Assembly: GCA_031286005.1 (NCBI GenBank)
Contig: JAITVC010000141.1
Coordinates: 1-20,371 of the forward strand
Source: Bacteroidales bacterium
GTDB taxonomy: Bacteria > Bacteroidota > Bacteroidia > Bacteroidales > P3
DNA: 20,371 nucleotides
Reading direction: 5' to 3'
Made by a program: the position numbers and the translations under genes
Shown here: in pieces, positions 1 through 5,892 of the stretch
Layout of the letters: every line of letters begins with the position of its first letter
How positions within the stretch are numbered: position 1 is the stretch's first letter
The notes under the pieces: model-generated
Seen by the model: the letters and a program-made list of their open reading frames with translations, nothing else
What the model was told of the DNA's origin: nothing
The model's database searches: none

Positions 1-27
1 ACCGACGATTAAGTACTTCACTACAAA

Positions 28-606
28 TTACTTCTTCGCTGCTTCAGCAGGCGTTTCAACAACGTTACGGGTTGTTTTAACAGCGCAAACTGTTGTGCTT
101 AAACTGTCAACGATGGTGAAATTCTTAGCTTCGATAGCGCCGATTTTAACCATGTCGCCAATATCGAGTTTACTCAAATCAACGGTAAGGGTTTCGGGCA
201 TATTTTTAGGCAATGCTTTAACTTTGATTTTGCGGATGCTTTTCACGAGTTTACCGCCTTTTAGAACGCCGGGTGAACTGCCTTCGTATACAACGGGAAC
301 GGGCAACGTGATTTCTTTGTCGTCGCTCAATTCGAATAAATCGGCGTGCAATATGCTGTCGGATACTTTGTGATACTGGATGTCTTGCAGAATGGTCAAA
401 TATTTTTTGCCGTTCAAATCCACTTCAACAAAACATACATCGGGTGTAAACACGATTTGTTTAAACGAAGTTTCGGGCGTAGAAAAGTGAACTTGTTCTT
501 TTCCGCCGTAAATAACGCAAGGCACGAGACCTGCGCTGCGCAAGGTTTTTGCATCTTTTTTCCCTACGTTCGCACGAAGCGAACCGCTCATAGATACTGT
601 TTTCAT
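28..606 (-). CDS. rplY: 50S ribosomal protein L25 / general stress protein Ctc
   Basis: This 192-residue protein is the long (TL5/CTC) form of L25, which binds 5S rRNA in the large ribosomal subunit. The N-terminal L25 domain (about residues 1-95) shows the family pattern of an early GKKDAKTLR segment, VIYGGKEQVHF and the later LQDIQYHKVSDSILHADLFEL block. A C-terminal beta domain follows (about 100-180, LPVPVVYEGSSPGVLKGG onward), then a short Ala/Lys tail. The length is normal for the long form. ATG at 606 is supported by a TATCTTTG -7 box on the same strand about 50 nt upstream (656-663). The gene reads out of the left edge of the window. Identity comes from recognised sequence pattern. 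Confidence 0.95.
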   Translation of the reverse strand: MKTVSMSGSLRANVGKKDAKTLRSAGLVPCVIYGGKEQVHFSTPETSFKQIVFTPDVCFVEVDLNGKKYLTILQDIQYHKVSDSILHADLFELSDDKEITLPVPVVYEGSSPGVLKGGKLVKSIRKIKVKALPKNMPETLTVDLSKLDIGDMVKIGAIEAKNFTIVDSLSTTVCAVKTTRNVVETPAEAAKK

Positions 607-655
607 TTTTGTTAAATTTTTGTTTATTTTTATGTTATCCCTTAAATTGGGGGTG

Positions 656-687
656 CAAAGATACGAAAAAAAATTAAGAATTAAAAA
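656..687 (-). promoter_or_regulatory. Bacteroidetes-type promoter of rplY
   Basis: On the minus strand the -7 box reads TATCTTTG (656-663). The position about 20 nt upstream is TTTT rather than TTTG (684-687), so the -33 match is weak. It lies 50 nt ahead of the rplY start. Confidence 0.6.
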
Positions 688-798
688 TTAAAAATGAAAA
701 GACATGCATTTTTATGCAAAATGGGGGGGCGAGCTCGCTTTGCGAGTGGTTAAAGGGTCAAAGGTTAAGGGGAAATGGTTAATAGGGGTTGGGGATAG

Positions 799-859
799 CT
801 TGTACATAGTTTGTATATAACCTGTACATAACTTGGAGTGGAGGAGTAGTGGAGGAGTA
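799..859. repeat. Two adjacent short 11-bp tandem repeats
   Basis: Three degenerate copies of an 11-mer like CTTGTACATAA lie at 799-809, 810-820 and 821-831. They are followed by two exact copies of GTGGAGGAGTA at 838-848 and 849-859. Both arrays have the same 11-bp period although the units differ. Confidence 0.75.
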
Positions 860-1054
860 CCGAACTTGGTTATGTCTTGTAGGCTATTTGGGGGTATGAA
901 ATAGATATGTGTGATGGTTTGTTGTGTTTTTATTGTTGTTGATTGTGAGGGAGTAATGAACTTTATTGCCTCACGAGAATCTTTTTGCAGTGTCATTTTT
1001 TCGTGAGGGTATAAATAGCGGATTGAGCATATTAACAGGGCTTTGTGATTTTAT

Positions 1055-1085
1055 TTTGGTATTCTTGAATTTTATTGTATCTTTG
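1055..1085 (+). promoter_or_regulatory. Bacteroidetes-type promoter for the lipoprotein/OsmC pair
   Basis: TTTG at 1055-1058, a 19-nt spacer and TATCTTTG at 1078-1085 match the Bacteroidetes -33/-7 consensus. The expected start of transcription is about 55 nt upstream of the lipoprotein ATG. Confidence 0.75.
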
Positions 1086-1149
1086 TAATGTGTAAATTTT
1101 GGTGCGTTGTTAGAAACAGATTATAATTTATAAATTAAAATGTATAGCA

Positions 1150-1566
1150 ATGAAAAAAACAGCAATTTTATTAAGTTTAGTAGTGCTTTTTGCAGTTTCG
1201 TGCATAAAAGAATCAAAAAAATCAGATTGTGATCAAAATGTAGTAATTGATAAAAAGGAATATTTTAATACACCTGAATTTCGAGGAGATATTTCCAATT
1301 TAAGAATTGAAGATAATGTTCTGAAATTTACAGTTTCTTCGAGTGGTTGTAGTGGAAATTCATGGATTGTAAAATTAATTACGACAGAAACTATTCAAAA
1401 ATCACTTCCCCCACAAAGAACAATACAACTTTCTTTTGTAAGCAACGAATTTTGTGCGGCTTTTATTAGTAAAGAGTTTTCATTTAATATTGAATGTTTA
1501 CAAGTTGAAGGCTCCGATAAAGTATGGCTGAATATTGCGGGAAAAACAATCTTGTATGAATATTAA
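1150..1566 (+). CDS. Small secreted lipoprotein of unknown function
   Basis: The product is 138 residues. It starts with a typical lipoprotein signal: two Lys, a hydrophobic stretch and a lipobox ending at C18 (FAVSC), followed by IKES and a Lys/Asp-rich linker. It is therefore predicted to be a membrane-anchored lipoprotein of the periplasm or cell surface. The rest (about residues 30-138) looks like a small beta-rich domain with further Cys at about 27, 67, 102 and 115, which could form disulfides. I recognise no family. A good -33/-7 promoter lies just upstream, and the OsmC-like gene follows 16 nt after the stop, so the two may be cotranscribed. The function is unknown. Confidence 0.8.
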   Translation: MKKTAILLSLVVLFAVSCIKESKKSDCDQNVVIDKKEYFNTPEFRGDISNLRIEDNVLKFTVSSSGCSGNSWIVKLITTETIQKSLPPQRTIQLSFVSNEFCAAFISKEFSFNIECLQVEGSDKVWLNIAGKTILYEY

Positions 1567-1582
1567 CCAAAAAAATATTATT

Positions 1583-2011
1583 ATGGAAAACAATCATTTA
1601 AAAGCAGACATGAAATTGATAGACGAGGGTCTTAAATTTCAAACGAAAGCGGGGGATAGGCCTGAGATTATAACCGATTATATCCCGCGGTTGGGACATA
1701 ATGAGGGCTATATGCCGTTGGAACTGTTTTTAATCAGTTTTGGAACGTGTGTGAGCGGCGTTGTGTTGCCTTTGCTTAGAAAAATGCAAAAGGATATTGA
1801 AGCCTATTCGATACATGCTGAGGGCATCCGGGAAACGGAACATCCTACGGGTTTTAGTAAAATCATTCTTGACATAATTGTGAAGTCGAAAAATACAACC
1901 ACAGAAGATGTTGAGAAAGTCGTTAAAATGGCGGAAGACAAATATTGTCCGATATGGTCAATGCTCAATAAGGATATTGAGATTGAAACAAACATAACCA
2001 TCCATCAATAA
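1583..2011 (+). CDS. OsmC/Ohr-family protein
   Basis: This 142-residue protein belongs to the OsmC/Ohr superfamily, whose members reduce organic or fatty-acid hydroperoxides with a pair of reactive cysteines. Both cysteines are present: C56 in the FGTCVSG motif at the start of the central helix, and C122 in DKYCPIWSML. The family pattern between them (Y.I.A.G.R....P.GFSKI.L) is clear. I chose ATG 1583; in-frame starts at 1535 (TTG) and 1556 (ATG) overlap the end of the lipoprotein gene and add residues that do not look like the family. The arginine typical of classical Ohr is not evident, so it may be a YhfA-like member with another thiol role. The 3' end lies 6 nt from the convergent ettA. 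Confidence 0.88.
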   Translation: MENNHLKADMKLIDEGLKFQTKAGDRPEIITDYIPRLGHNEGYMPLELFLISFGTCVSGVVLPLLRKMQKDIEAYSIHAEGIRETEHPTGFSKIILDIIVKSKNTTTEDVEKVVKMAEDKYCPIWSMLNKDIEIETNITIHQ

Positions 2012-2017
2012 TCTTTT

Positions 2018-3694
2018 TTATGCCATTAATTTTTTATACTTGAAGCGTTTGGGTGTTGTGTCGCCTAAGCGCTTTTTCTTGTTTTCTTCGTAGTCGGAAT
2101 AGGAGCCTTCAAAGAAATAGACTTGGGAATCGCCCTCGAAAGCGAGGATGTGTGTGCAGATGCGGTCGAGGAACCAACGGTCGTGGGAGATGATTACGGC
2201 GCAACCTGCGAAGTTTTCCAAGCCCTCTTCGAGAGCACGGAGTGTGTTTACATCAATATCATTGGTAGGCTCATCGAGGAGTAGCACGTTGCCTTCGGAT
2301 TTCAGCGTTAATGCGAGTTGCAAGCGATTGCGCTCACCACCGGAAAGTACTCCTGCTTTCTTGCCTTGATCGGCACCACCGAAATTGAAACGAGATACAT
2401 AGGCTCGGGAATTGACTAATTGTCCGCCCAGACGGATTTGCTCGTTACCTTCGGATACGACTTCCCATACGGTTTTTTCGGGGTCGATGCTGGCGTGTTG
2501 TTGGTCGACGTAGGATGCTTTTACGGTTTCGCCGATTTTAAATTCGCCGGTATCGGGTTTTTCCAAGCCCATAATCATGCGGAATAGGGTGGTTTTTCCG
2601 GCGCCGTTTGGCCCGATAATACCTACAATTCCGGCAGGGGGTAGGGTGAAGTTTAGGTTCTCATATAGCAGCTTGTCGCCATAGGCTTTGGAGACATTGA
2701 TAGCCTCAATCACGTTTGTTCCCAAACGGGGGCCATCTGGGATATAGATTTCCAATTTTTCTTCTTTCTGCTTGCCGTCTTCTGCGAGCATCTTTTCGTA
2801 GGCGTTTAGACGGGCTTTACCTTTAGCTTGTCGGGCTTTTGGGGCCATGCGCGCCCATTCCAATTCGCGGTCTAAGGTTTTTTTGCGACGAGATTCTGTT
2901 TTCTCTTCTTGCGCCATGCGAGTGGTTTTTTGTTCGAGCCACGAACTGTAATTACCTTTCCAAGGGATGCCTTCGCCACGGTCTAATTCTAAAATCCAAC
3001 CAGCTACATTATCCAAGAAGTAGCGGTCGTGGGTTACGGCGATAACGGTGCCTTTGTATTGTTGCAAATGCTGTTCGAGCCATTGGATGCTTTCGGCATC
3101 GAGGTGGTTGGTAGGCTCATCCAACAGTAGGATCTCGGGTTCTTGCAAGAGAAGGCGGCAGAGGGCAATGCGGCGTTTTTCTCCACCGGACAGATTTTTG
3201 ACCATGTGGTCTTCGGGCGGGCAATTGAGGGCATCCATGGCACGGGAAAGTTTGGTGTCTAACTCCCAAGCGTCGTGCTGTTCGAGCAGTTCGGTGAGTT
3301 CGCCTTGACGCTCGATGAGTTTGTTCATCTCATCATCGCTCATCGGTTCGGAGAATTTCGCATTGACGGCTTCGTATTCTTTGAGGTAATTGACCACATC
3401 TTGCACACCTTCTTCGACGATTTCACGGACGGTTTTGTTTTCGTCCAAAACAGGTTCTTGCGGCAGATAGCCCACCCGATAGCCAGGCGAGAAAACGACT
3501 TCGCCTTGAAAGGATTTTTCAACTCCTGCGATAATCTTCAATAAGGTGGATTTTCCGGATCCGTTGAGTCCTATGATTCCGATTTTTGCGCCGTAGAAAA
3601 ACGAGAGGTAAATGTCTTTAAGTACTTGTTTGGCCGGTGGAAATGTTTTTGAAACATTTACCATCGAGAAAATAATTTTTTGGTCGTCTGCCAT
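2018..3694 (-). CDS. ettA: Energy-dependent translational throttle protein EttA (ABC-F ATPase)
   Basis: This 558-residue soluble ABC-F protein has two ATPase domains and no membrane segment. EttA binds the ribosomal E site and gates entry into elongation according to the ATP/ADP ratio. Domain 1 has Walker A GLNGSGKST (residues 42-50), signature LSGGE (168-172) and Walker B LLLDEPTNHLD (189-199). The linker (about 240-325) is the charged, Arg/Lys-rich P-site tRNA interaction region. Domain 2 has GPNGAGKTT (361-369), LSGGE (450-454) and LLLDEPTND (471-479). Length and order match EttA. ATG 3694 begins MADDQKIIFSM, the usual EttA N-terminus; the longer in-frame start at 3718 would lie inside the -7 promoter box (3716-3723), so it is rejected. 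Confidence 0.95.
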   Translation of the reverse strand: MADDQKIIFSMVNVSKTFPPAKQVLKDIYLSFFYGAKIGIIGLNGSGKSTLLKIIAGVEKSFQGEVVFSPGYRVGYLPQEPVLDENKTVREIVEEGVQDVVNYLKEYEAVNAKFSEPMSDDEMNKLIERQGELTELLEQHDAWELDTKLSRAMDALNCPPEDHMVKNLSGGEKRRIALCRLLLQEPEILLLDEPTNHLDAESIQWLEQHLQQYKGTVIAVTHDRYFLDNVAGWILELDRGEGIPWKGNYSSWLEQKTTRMAQEEKTESRRKKTLDRELEWARMAPKARQAKGKARLNAYEKMLAEDGKQKEEKLEIYIPDGPRLGTNVIEAINVSKAYGDKLLYENLNFTLPPAGIVGIIGPNGAGKTTLFRMIMGLEKPDTGEFKIGETVKASYVDQQHASIDPEKTVWEVVSEGNEQIRLGGQLVNSRAYVSRFNFGGADQGKKAGVLSGGERNRLQLALTLKSEGNVLLLDEPTNDIDVNTLRALEEGLENFAGCAVIISHDRWFLDRICTHILAFEGDSQVYFFEGSYSDYEENKKKRLGDTTPKRFKYKKLMA

Positions 3695-3715
3695 GATTTT
3701 TTGAATTTTGAGGTG

Positions 3716-3747
3716 CAAAGATACATAATTTAATTGAGAATTGAAAA
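3716..3747 (-). promoter_or_regulatory. Promoter of ettA
   Basis: On the minus strand TATCTTTG occupies 3716-3723, with a T-rich -33 region (TTTT, 3744-3747) 20 nt upstream. The box lies 22 nt ahead of ATG 3694, which fixes the start. It sits in a stretch of near-repeats of ATTGAGAATTGAAA shared with the divergent promoter at 3762-3793. Confidence 0.7.
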
Positions 3748-3761
3748 TTGAGAATTGAAAA

Positions 3762-3793
3762 TTTGGTACATTCGGAATTTATTTGTACCTTTG
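3762..3793 (+). promoter_or_regulatory. Promoter of the FISUMP-domain gene
   Basis: TTTG (3762-3765), a 20-nt spacer and TACCTTTG (3786-3793) make a consensus Bacteroidetes promoter. Transcription should start near 3800, downstream of the in-frame ATG at 3748, so translation must start at 3823. Confidence 0.85.
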
Positions 3794-3822
3794 CACCAGT
3801 AATTCTGCAAAATCAACGTCCA

Positions 3823-4455
3823 ATGCAAAAGCAGTTATTCGTGTTCATTATCACAATTATTCCACTGTGTGGATTTACACAGTCGACAGTTGAAGGCTGT
3901 AGCGAAAAAGCGCCCGGTTGGGGTACGCATTTGGGTACGGTTACGTTTCAATCGCCACAAACTTGGCGTATCGGTCATTTGGAATGGTCGGATGTTGTTC
4001 ATGCCAGCAATTGCGATAAGAAGACGTTTAGCGGAACGGATACGGTTACAAGAGTCTATATTAGCGATTGCCGCGAAAATGCAGATGGTTATGGCGATTT
4101 ATTTTCGTGGTGTGCGATTGTGCTTTATCAACGTCAACTTTGTCCGAGAGGGTGGCGAATACCTACCGTAAACGATTTTATTATGGTTGACGAACATTAT
4201 GGTGGAAATGGTGACCGGCGGAAATTGGATGCGGAAACTTTTGTTTTATATGAACGAAGCGGAGGTGCAAACGGCGGATTTTGCGAGGAAAACGGCAATT
4301 TGAAAGGCCAAGGTTCGGAAACGTATTATTGGTCTTTGTCGGAACATAGTGCCTCCAATGGATACCGTTGTAATTATTTTAAGGAAGATGGCTATATTAG
4401 TCCGCAAGGGTATGGGGATAAGGGGGTTGGACATACATTGCGGTGTGTGAGGTAG
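3823..4455 (+). CDS. Exported FISUMP-domain protein
   Basis: The product is 210 residues from ATG 3823. The N-terminus (MQKQLFVFIITIIPLCGFTQ) is a signal peptide, probably cleaved after Q20, so the protein is exported. The mature part carries the FISUMP pattern (Fibrobacter succinogenes major paralogous domain): LCPRGWRIPT at 106-115, YYWSLSEHS at 168-176 and a terminal HTLRCVR. Nine Cys suggest disulfides. FISUMP domains are common in secreted and surface proteins of Bacteroidetes and Fibrobacteres, and their biochemical role is not established. The in-frame upstream ATG (3748) lies before the promoter and is rejected. The gene stands alone, diverging from ettA. Confidence 0.8.
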   Translation: MQKQLFVFIITIIPLCGFTQSTVEGCSEKAPGWGTHLGTVTFQSPQTWRIGHLEWSDVVHASNCDKKTFSGTDTVTRVYISDCRENADGYGDLFSWCAIVLYQRQLCPRGWRIPTVNDFIMVDEHYGGNGDRRKLDAETFVLYERSGGANGGFCEENGNLKGQGSETYYWSLSEHSASNGYRCNYFKEDGYISPQGYGDKGVGHTLRCVR

Positions 4456-4460
4456 GGGGT

Positions 4461-4494
4461 GTTCATTTTCTTTGTTGCGACAAAGAAAACGAAC
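4461..4494. repeat. 34-bp palindromic dispersed repeat, copy 1
   Basis: The sequence runs GTTCATTTTCTTTGTTGC to a mirrored GACAAAGAAAACGAAC, an inverted repeat with 17-bp arms and only a few mismatches. It differs from copy 2 (4805-4838) at one central base. It begins 5 nt after the FISUMP stop and could act as a 3' hairpin for that gene. Confidence 0.85.
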
Positions 4495-4693
4495 TAGTAC
4501 GAAAAAATTAAAAACGGCTCTAAAAAGCACCATTTTTCTTGGGGGGTAGGTTCGATGTATCCTCGTTACAAATTTTCTTCAAAAAAGAACGTTTCAAAGA
4601 GTGTAATTTTGGATTATTTATTGATGGCTTAGTAGTATCTTTGTAACATGTTGATATATATATGATTTTACATGTGATTTTTTTATGAAAAAA

Positions 4694-4725
4694 TTTGGTA
4701 GATTCAATTTTTTTTCTTAACTTTG
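4694..4725 (+). promoter_or_regulatory. Candidate promoter for the peptide cluster
   Basis: TTTG (4694-4697), a 20-nt spacer and TAACTTTG (4718-4725) match the consensus exactly. It is the nearest full plus-strand match upstream of the first precursor at 5257. If used, it gives a leader of about 525 nt running through the repeats. Assignment to the peptide operon is inference. Confidence 0.6.
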
Positions 4726-4804
4726 TGGCGCGTTGGAATGTGATGGATGATCTAAACTTAACCCAAAATTAGATGATTTGTGCTTTTAAACATATTTTTT
4801 CGTT

Positions 4805-4838
4805 GTTCATTTTCTTTGTTGCAACAAAGAAAACGAAC
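4805..4838. repeat. 34-bp palindromic dispersed repeat, copy 2
   Basis: The core TTTTCTTTGTTG / CAACAAAGAAAA is a perfect 24-bp palindrome. GTTC/GAAC flanks extend it to 17-bp arms with one A-C mismatch. It differs from copy 1 (4461-4494) by one base. Confidence 0.88.
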
Positions 4839-4853
4839 CAAAAGAAAATGCTT

Positions 4854-4898
4854 GCAGAAAAAAATGATCTCCGCCTGACGGCTTCGACGTTTTTCTGC
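4854..4898. repeat. Inverted repeat next to palindromic repeat copy 2
   Basis: GCAGAAAAA (4854-4862) pairs with TTTTTCTGC (4890-4898), enclosing a GC-rich inner stem around GCCTGACGGC. It probably belongs to the same composite repeat as 4805-4838. Confidence 0.65.
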
Positions 4899-5052
4899 GA
4901 TAGGGTATTCGCTTCGCTCATATTTGATAATGCTTCGCCATATCGTAGATCTTGTACCTCGATCCGCTTGCGCAGCAAATACGTACCTCGTACCTGTTAT
5001 GCGAGTGATCGGATTTGGGTGTTGATGAGAAATGCTTTTAGTGGCCAATAGC

Positions 5053-5088
5053 CCCCCTGCCAAGTTTTTCCCTTTTATTGGCAGGGGG
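5053..5088. repeat. GC-rich inverted repeat, hairpin
   Basis: CCCCCTGCCAA (5053-5063) and TTGGCAGGGGG (5078-5088) are perfect 11-bp arms around a 14-nt loop. No T-run follows on the plus strand, so a classical intrinsic terminator is not clear; it may block transcription into the peptide genes or be part of a repeat. Confidence 0.75.
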
Positions 5089-5158
5089 ATTACATAGCCA
5101 GACTTTGAAATTGTTGAACAATTGGAAAAAGAAACTCAACAATAGACGAAAATCATCA

Positions 5159-5190
5159 CAAAGATAGCGAAAATAAAGGGAAAAAGCAAA
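5159..5190 (-). promoter_or_regulatory. Minus-strand promoter facing the upstream repeats
   Basis: Read on the minus strand, TTTG (5187-5190), 20 nt and TATCTTTG (5159-5166) form a consensus promoter. It fires leftward, away from the peptide genes, into 4730-5150 where no convincing coding region exists. It may make a non-coding RNA or be a relic. Confidence 0.6.
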
Positions 5191-5230
5191 CCGAGATCAT
5201 TTCCTGCGGTGCTTCGGCGAAATGGAAATG

Positions 5231-5249
5231 AATTTTAATCATTAAAATT
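5231..5249. repeat. AT-rich hairpin just before the first precursor gene
   Basis: AATTTTAA (5231-5238), loop TCA, TTAAAATT (5242-5249) form a perfect 8-bp stem ending 7 nt before ATG 5257. It could affect translation initiation of the first precursor. A wider imperfect pair, TCATTTCC/GGAAATGA, flanks it on the left. Confidence 0.5.
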
Positions 5250-5256
5250 TAAAACA

Positions 5257-5442
5257 ATGAAAACAGAATTAACAAAAAAAGAATTAAAAGAACTTGTTGG
5301 TGGTCAAGCTAATTATCAAGAAGTTGCGGCCCCTGATGTTATCAACGATAATGCAATTTTTGGTTGCAGATGTACCTACGCAAATCAAAGCGCAACACAG
5401 AATAAAAATTCTACAGGGGGCTGTAGTTGTATATGTATTTAA
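5257..5442 (+). CDS. Cys-rich GG-leader RiPP precursor peptide, copy 1
   Basis: This 61-residue peptide has the layout of a modified-peptide precursor. The leader has the double-glycine pattern LTKKELKELVGG (residues 5-16), the type usually cleaved after GG by C39 peptidases. The rest (about 17-61) is a linker QANYQEVAAPDVIN followed by a core with five Cys at 37, 39, 56, 58 and 60 (CRC ... CSCIC). The core also has a conserved QNKNS segment (48-52). The second copy at 5537 has the same leader to the base and Cys in the same positions. A radical SAM/SPASM enzyme lies downstream, so Cys-derived thioether links are a plausible modification. A 13-bp hairpin follows the stop. Precursor status is inferred; no family name is claimed. 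Confidence 0.85.
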   Translation: MKTELTKKELKELVGGQANYQEVAAPDVINDNAIFGCRCTYANQSATQNKNSTGGCSCICI

Positions 5443-5451
5443 ATCATATGG

Positions 5452-5497
5452 TTAAAATAGATACGGGGTGTGAAATAAAACACTGTATCTATTTTAA
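5452..5497 (+). terminator. Hairpin after precursor 1 (attenuator or stabiliser)
   Basis: TTAAAATAGATAC (5452-5464) and GTATCTATTTTAA (5485-5497) form a perfect 13-bp stem with a 20-nt loop, 9 nt after the stop. There is no proper T-run after it, so it may protect the 3' end or reduce read-through rather than fully terminate. Confidence 0.6.
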
Positions 5498-5536
5498 TTT
5501 AGCAATTCTATAGTTAAATTATTACAAGAAAAAAAT

Positions 5537-5725
5537 ATGAAAACAGAATTAACAAAAAAAGAATTAAAAGAACTTGTTGGTGGTCAAGCTAATTATCAAG
5601 AAGTTGCGGCCCCTGATGTTATCAACAATAATGCCTATGTCGATTGTATCTGCACCTACGACAATTATAGTGCAGTACAAAACAAAAACTCAGTGTACGG
5701 CTGCTCTTGTGAGTGTTCTGGGTAG
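5537..5725 (+). CDS. Cys-rich GG-leader RiPP precursor peptide, copy 2
   Basis: This 62-residue paralogue of the 5257-5442 peptide shares residues 1-30 exactly, including the GG motif at 15-16. Its core keeps Cys 37, 39, 56, 58 and 60 and the QNKNS block (48-52), but differs at most other positions (CIC ... CSCEC, ending SG). Charge differs: the first core has an Arg, while this one adds Asp and Glu. The DNA of the first 90 nt is identical to copy 1, whereas the core differs at about 36 of 93 positions by my hand count. It lies 94 nt after copy 1 and 167 nt before the radical SAM gene, and has its own 3' palindrome. Two such peptides might act together or give different specificities; that is speculation. 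Confidence 0.85.
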   Translation: MKTELTKKELKELVGGQANYQEVAAPDVINNNAYVDCICTYDNYSAVQNKNSVYGCSCECSG

Positions 5726-5736
5726 TTCATTTTATT

Positions 5737-5776
5737 ATAATCGGTGCAGAACAATATATTGTTCTGCACCGATTAT
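5737..5776 (+). terminator. Perfect 40-bp palindrome after precursor 2
   Basis: The arms (5737-5754 and 5759-5776, core AATCGGTGCAGAACAA) pair perfectly over 18 bp with a TATA loop. The palindrome starts 11 nt after the precursor 2 stop. With no immediate T-run it is likely an attenuator or mRNA-stabilising hairpin that sets more precursor than enzyme, a common arrangement in peptide operons. A protein-binding site is also possible. Confidence 0.7.
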
Positions 5777-5818
5777 TAATTGGATAACCACCTTATTTTT
5801 ATTAGAACGACGATGATC

Positions 5819-5830
5819 TAAAATAGATAC
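5819..5830. repeat. Partial copy of the inter-gene spacer sequence
   Basis: TAAAATAGATAC here repeats the left hairpin arm at 5453-5464. ATAGTTAAAT is also found shortly before both ATG 5537 and ATG 5893. This suggests that the spacer before the radical SAM gene and the spacer between the precursors have a common origin. Confidence 0.45.
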
Positions 5831-5892
5831 TATAAAATAGGGTTAGCCTTACTATATGCGATTGATTAATTAATAGTTAAATAGAATTCCAG

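Larger units (their letters stand above)
607..1149. other. Gene-free stretch between rplY and the lipoprotein gene
   Basis: This 543-bp gap holds the rplY promoter at its left and the lipoprotein promoter (1055-1085) at its right. Between them are a small hairpin (CTCGC, TTT, GCGAG at 734-746) and short 11-bp tandem repeats (799-859). A minus-strand open frame at 712-996 has no recognisable motifs and repeat-like composition, so I do not call it a gene. Confidence 0.7.
4456..5256. other. 800-bp gene-free region rich in palindromic repeats
   Basis: This stretch separates the FISUMP gene from the peptide cluster. It contains two copies of a 34-bp palindromic repeat (4461-4494 and 4805-4838), further inverted repeats (4854-4898, 5053-5088, 5231-5249), three occurrences of GTACCTCG near 4954-4996, and promoters on both strands (4694-4725 plus, 5159-5190 minus). 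A weaker plus-strand -7 box, TATCTTTG, lies at 4636-4643. Open frames on both strands over 4758-5063 mirror each other, cover the repeats and show no protein-like features. Confidence 0.75.

Noticed and set aside
712..996. 94-codon minus-strand frame
   Set aside because: It covers tandem repeats and low-complexity sequence, and has no recognisable domain or promoter.
3748..3822. Longer start for the FISUMP-domain protein
   Set aside because: The consensus promoter at 3762-3793 lies inside this extension, and the shorter start gives a clean signal peptide.
4758..5063. Open frames of about 90-100 codons on both strands over the same region
   Set aside because: They run through palindromic repeats, mirror one another and have no start signal or protein-like pattern.
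5257..5725. The two precursor repeats as a CRISPR or simple tandem repeat
   Set aside because: The repeated units are coding, start exactly at ATG codons, and there are only two.
5257..5725. Lanthipeptide precursors
   Set aside because: No LanB, LanC, LanM or LanKC-like gene is present; the neighbour is a radical SAM/SPASM enzyme.
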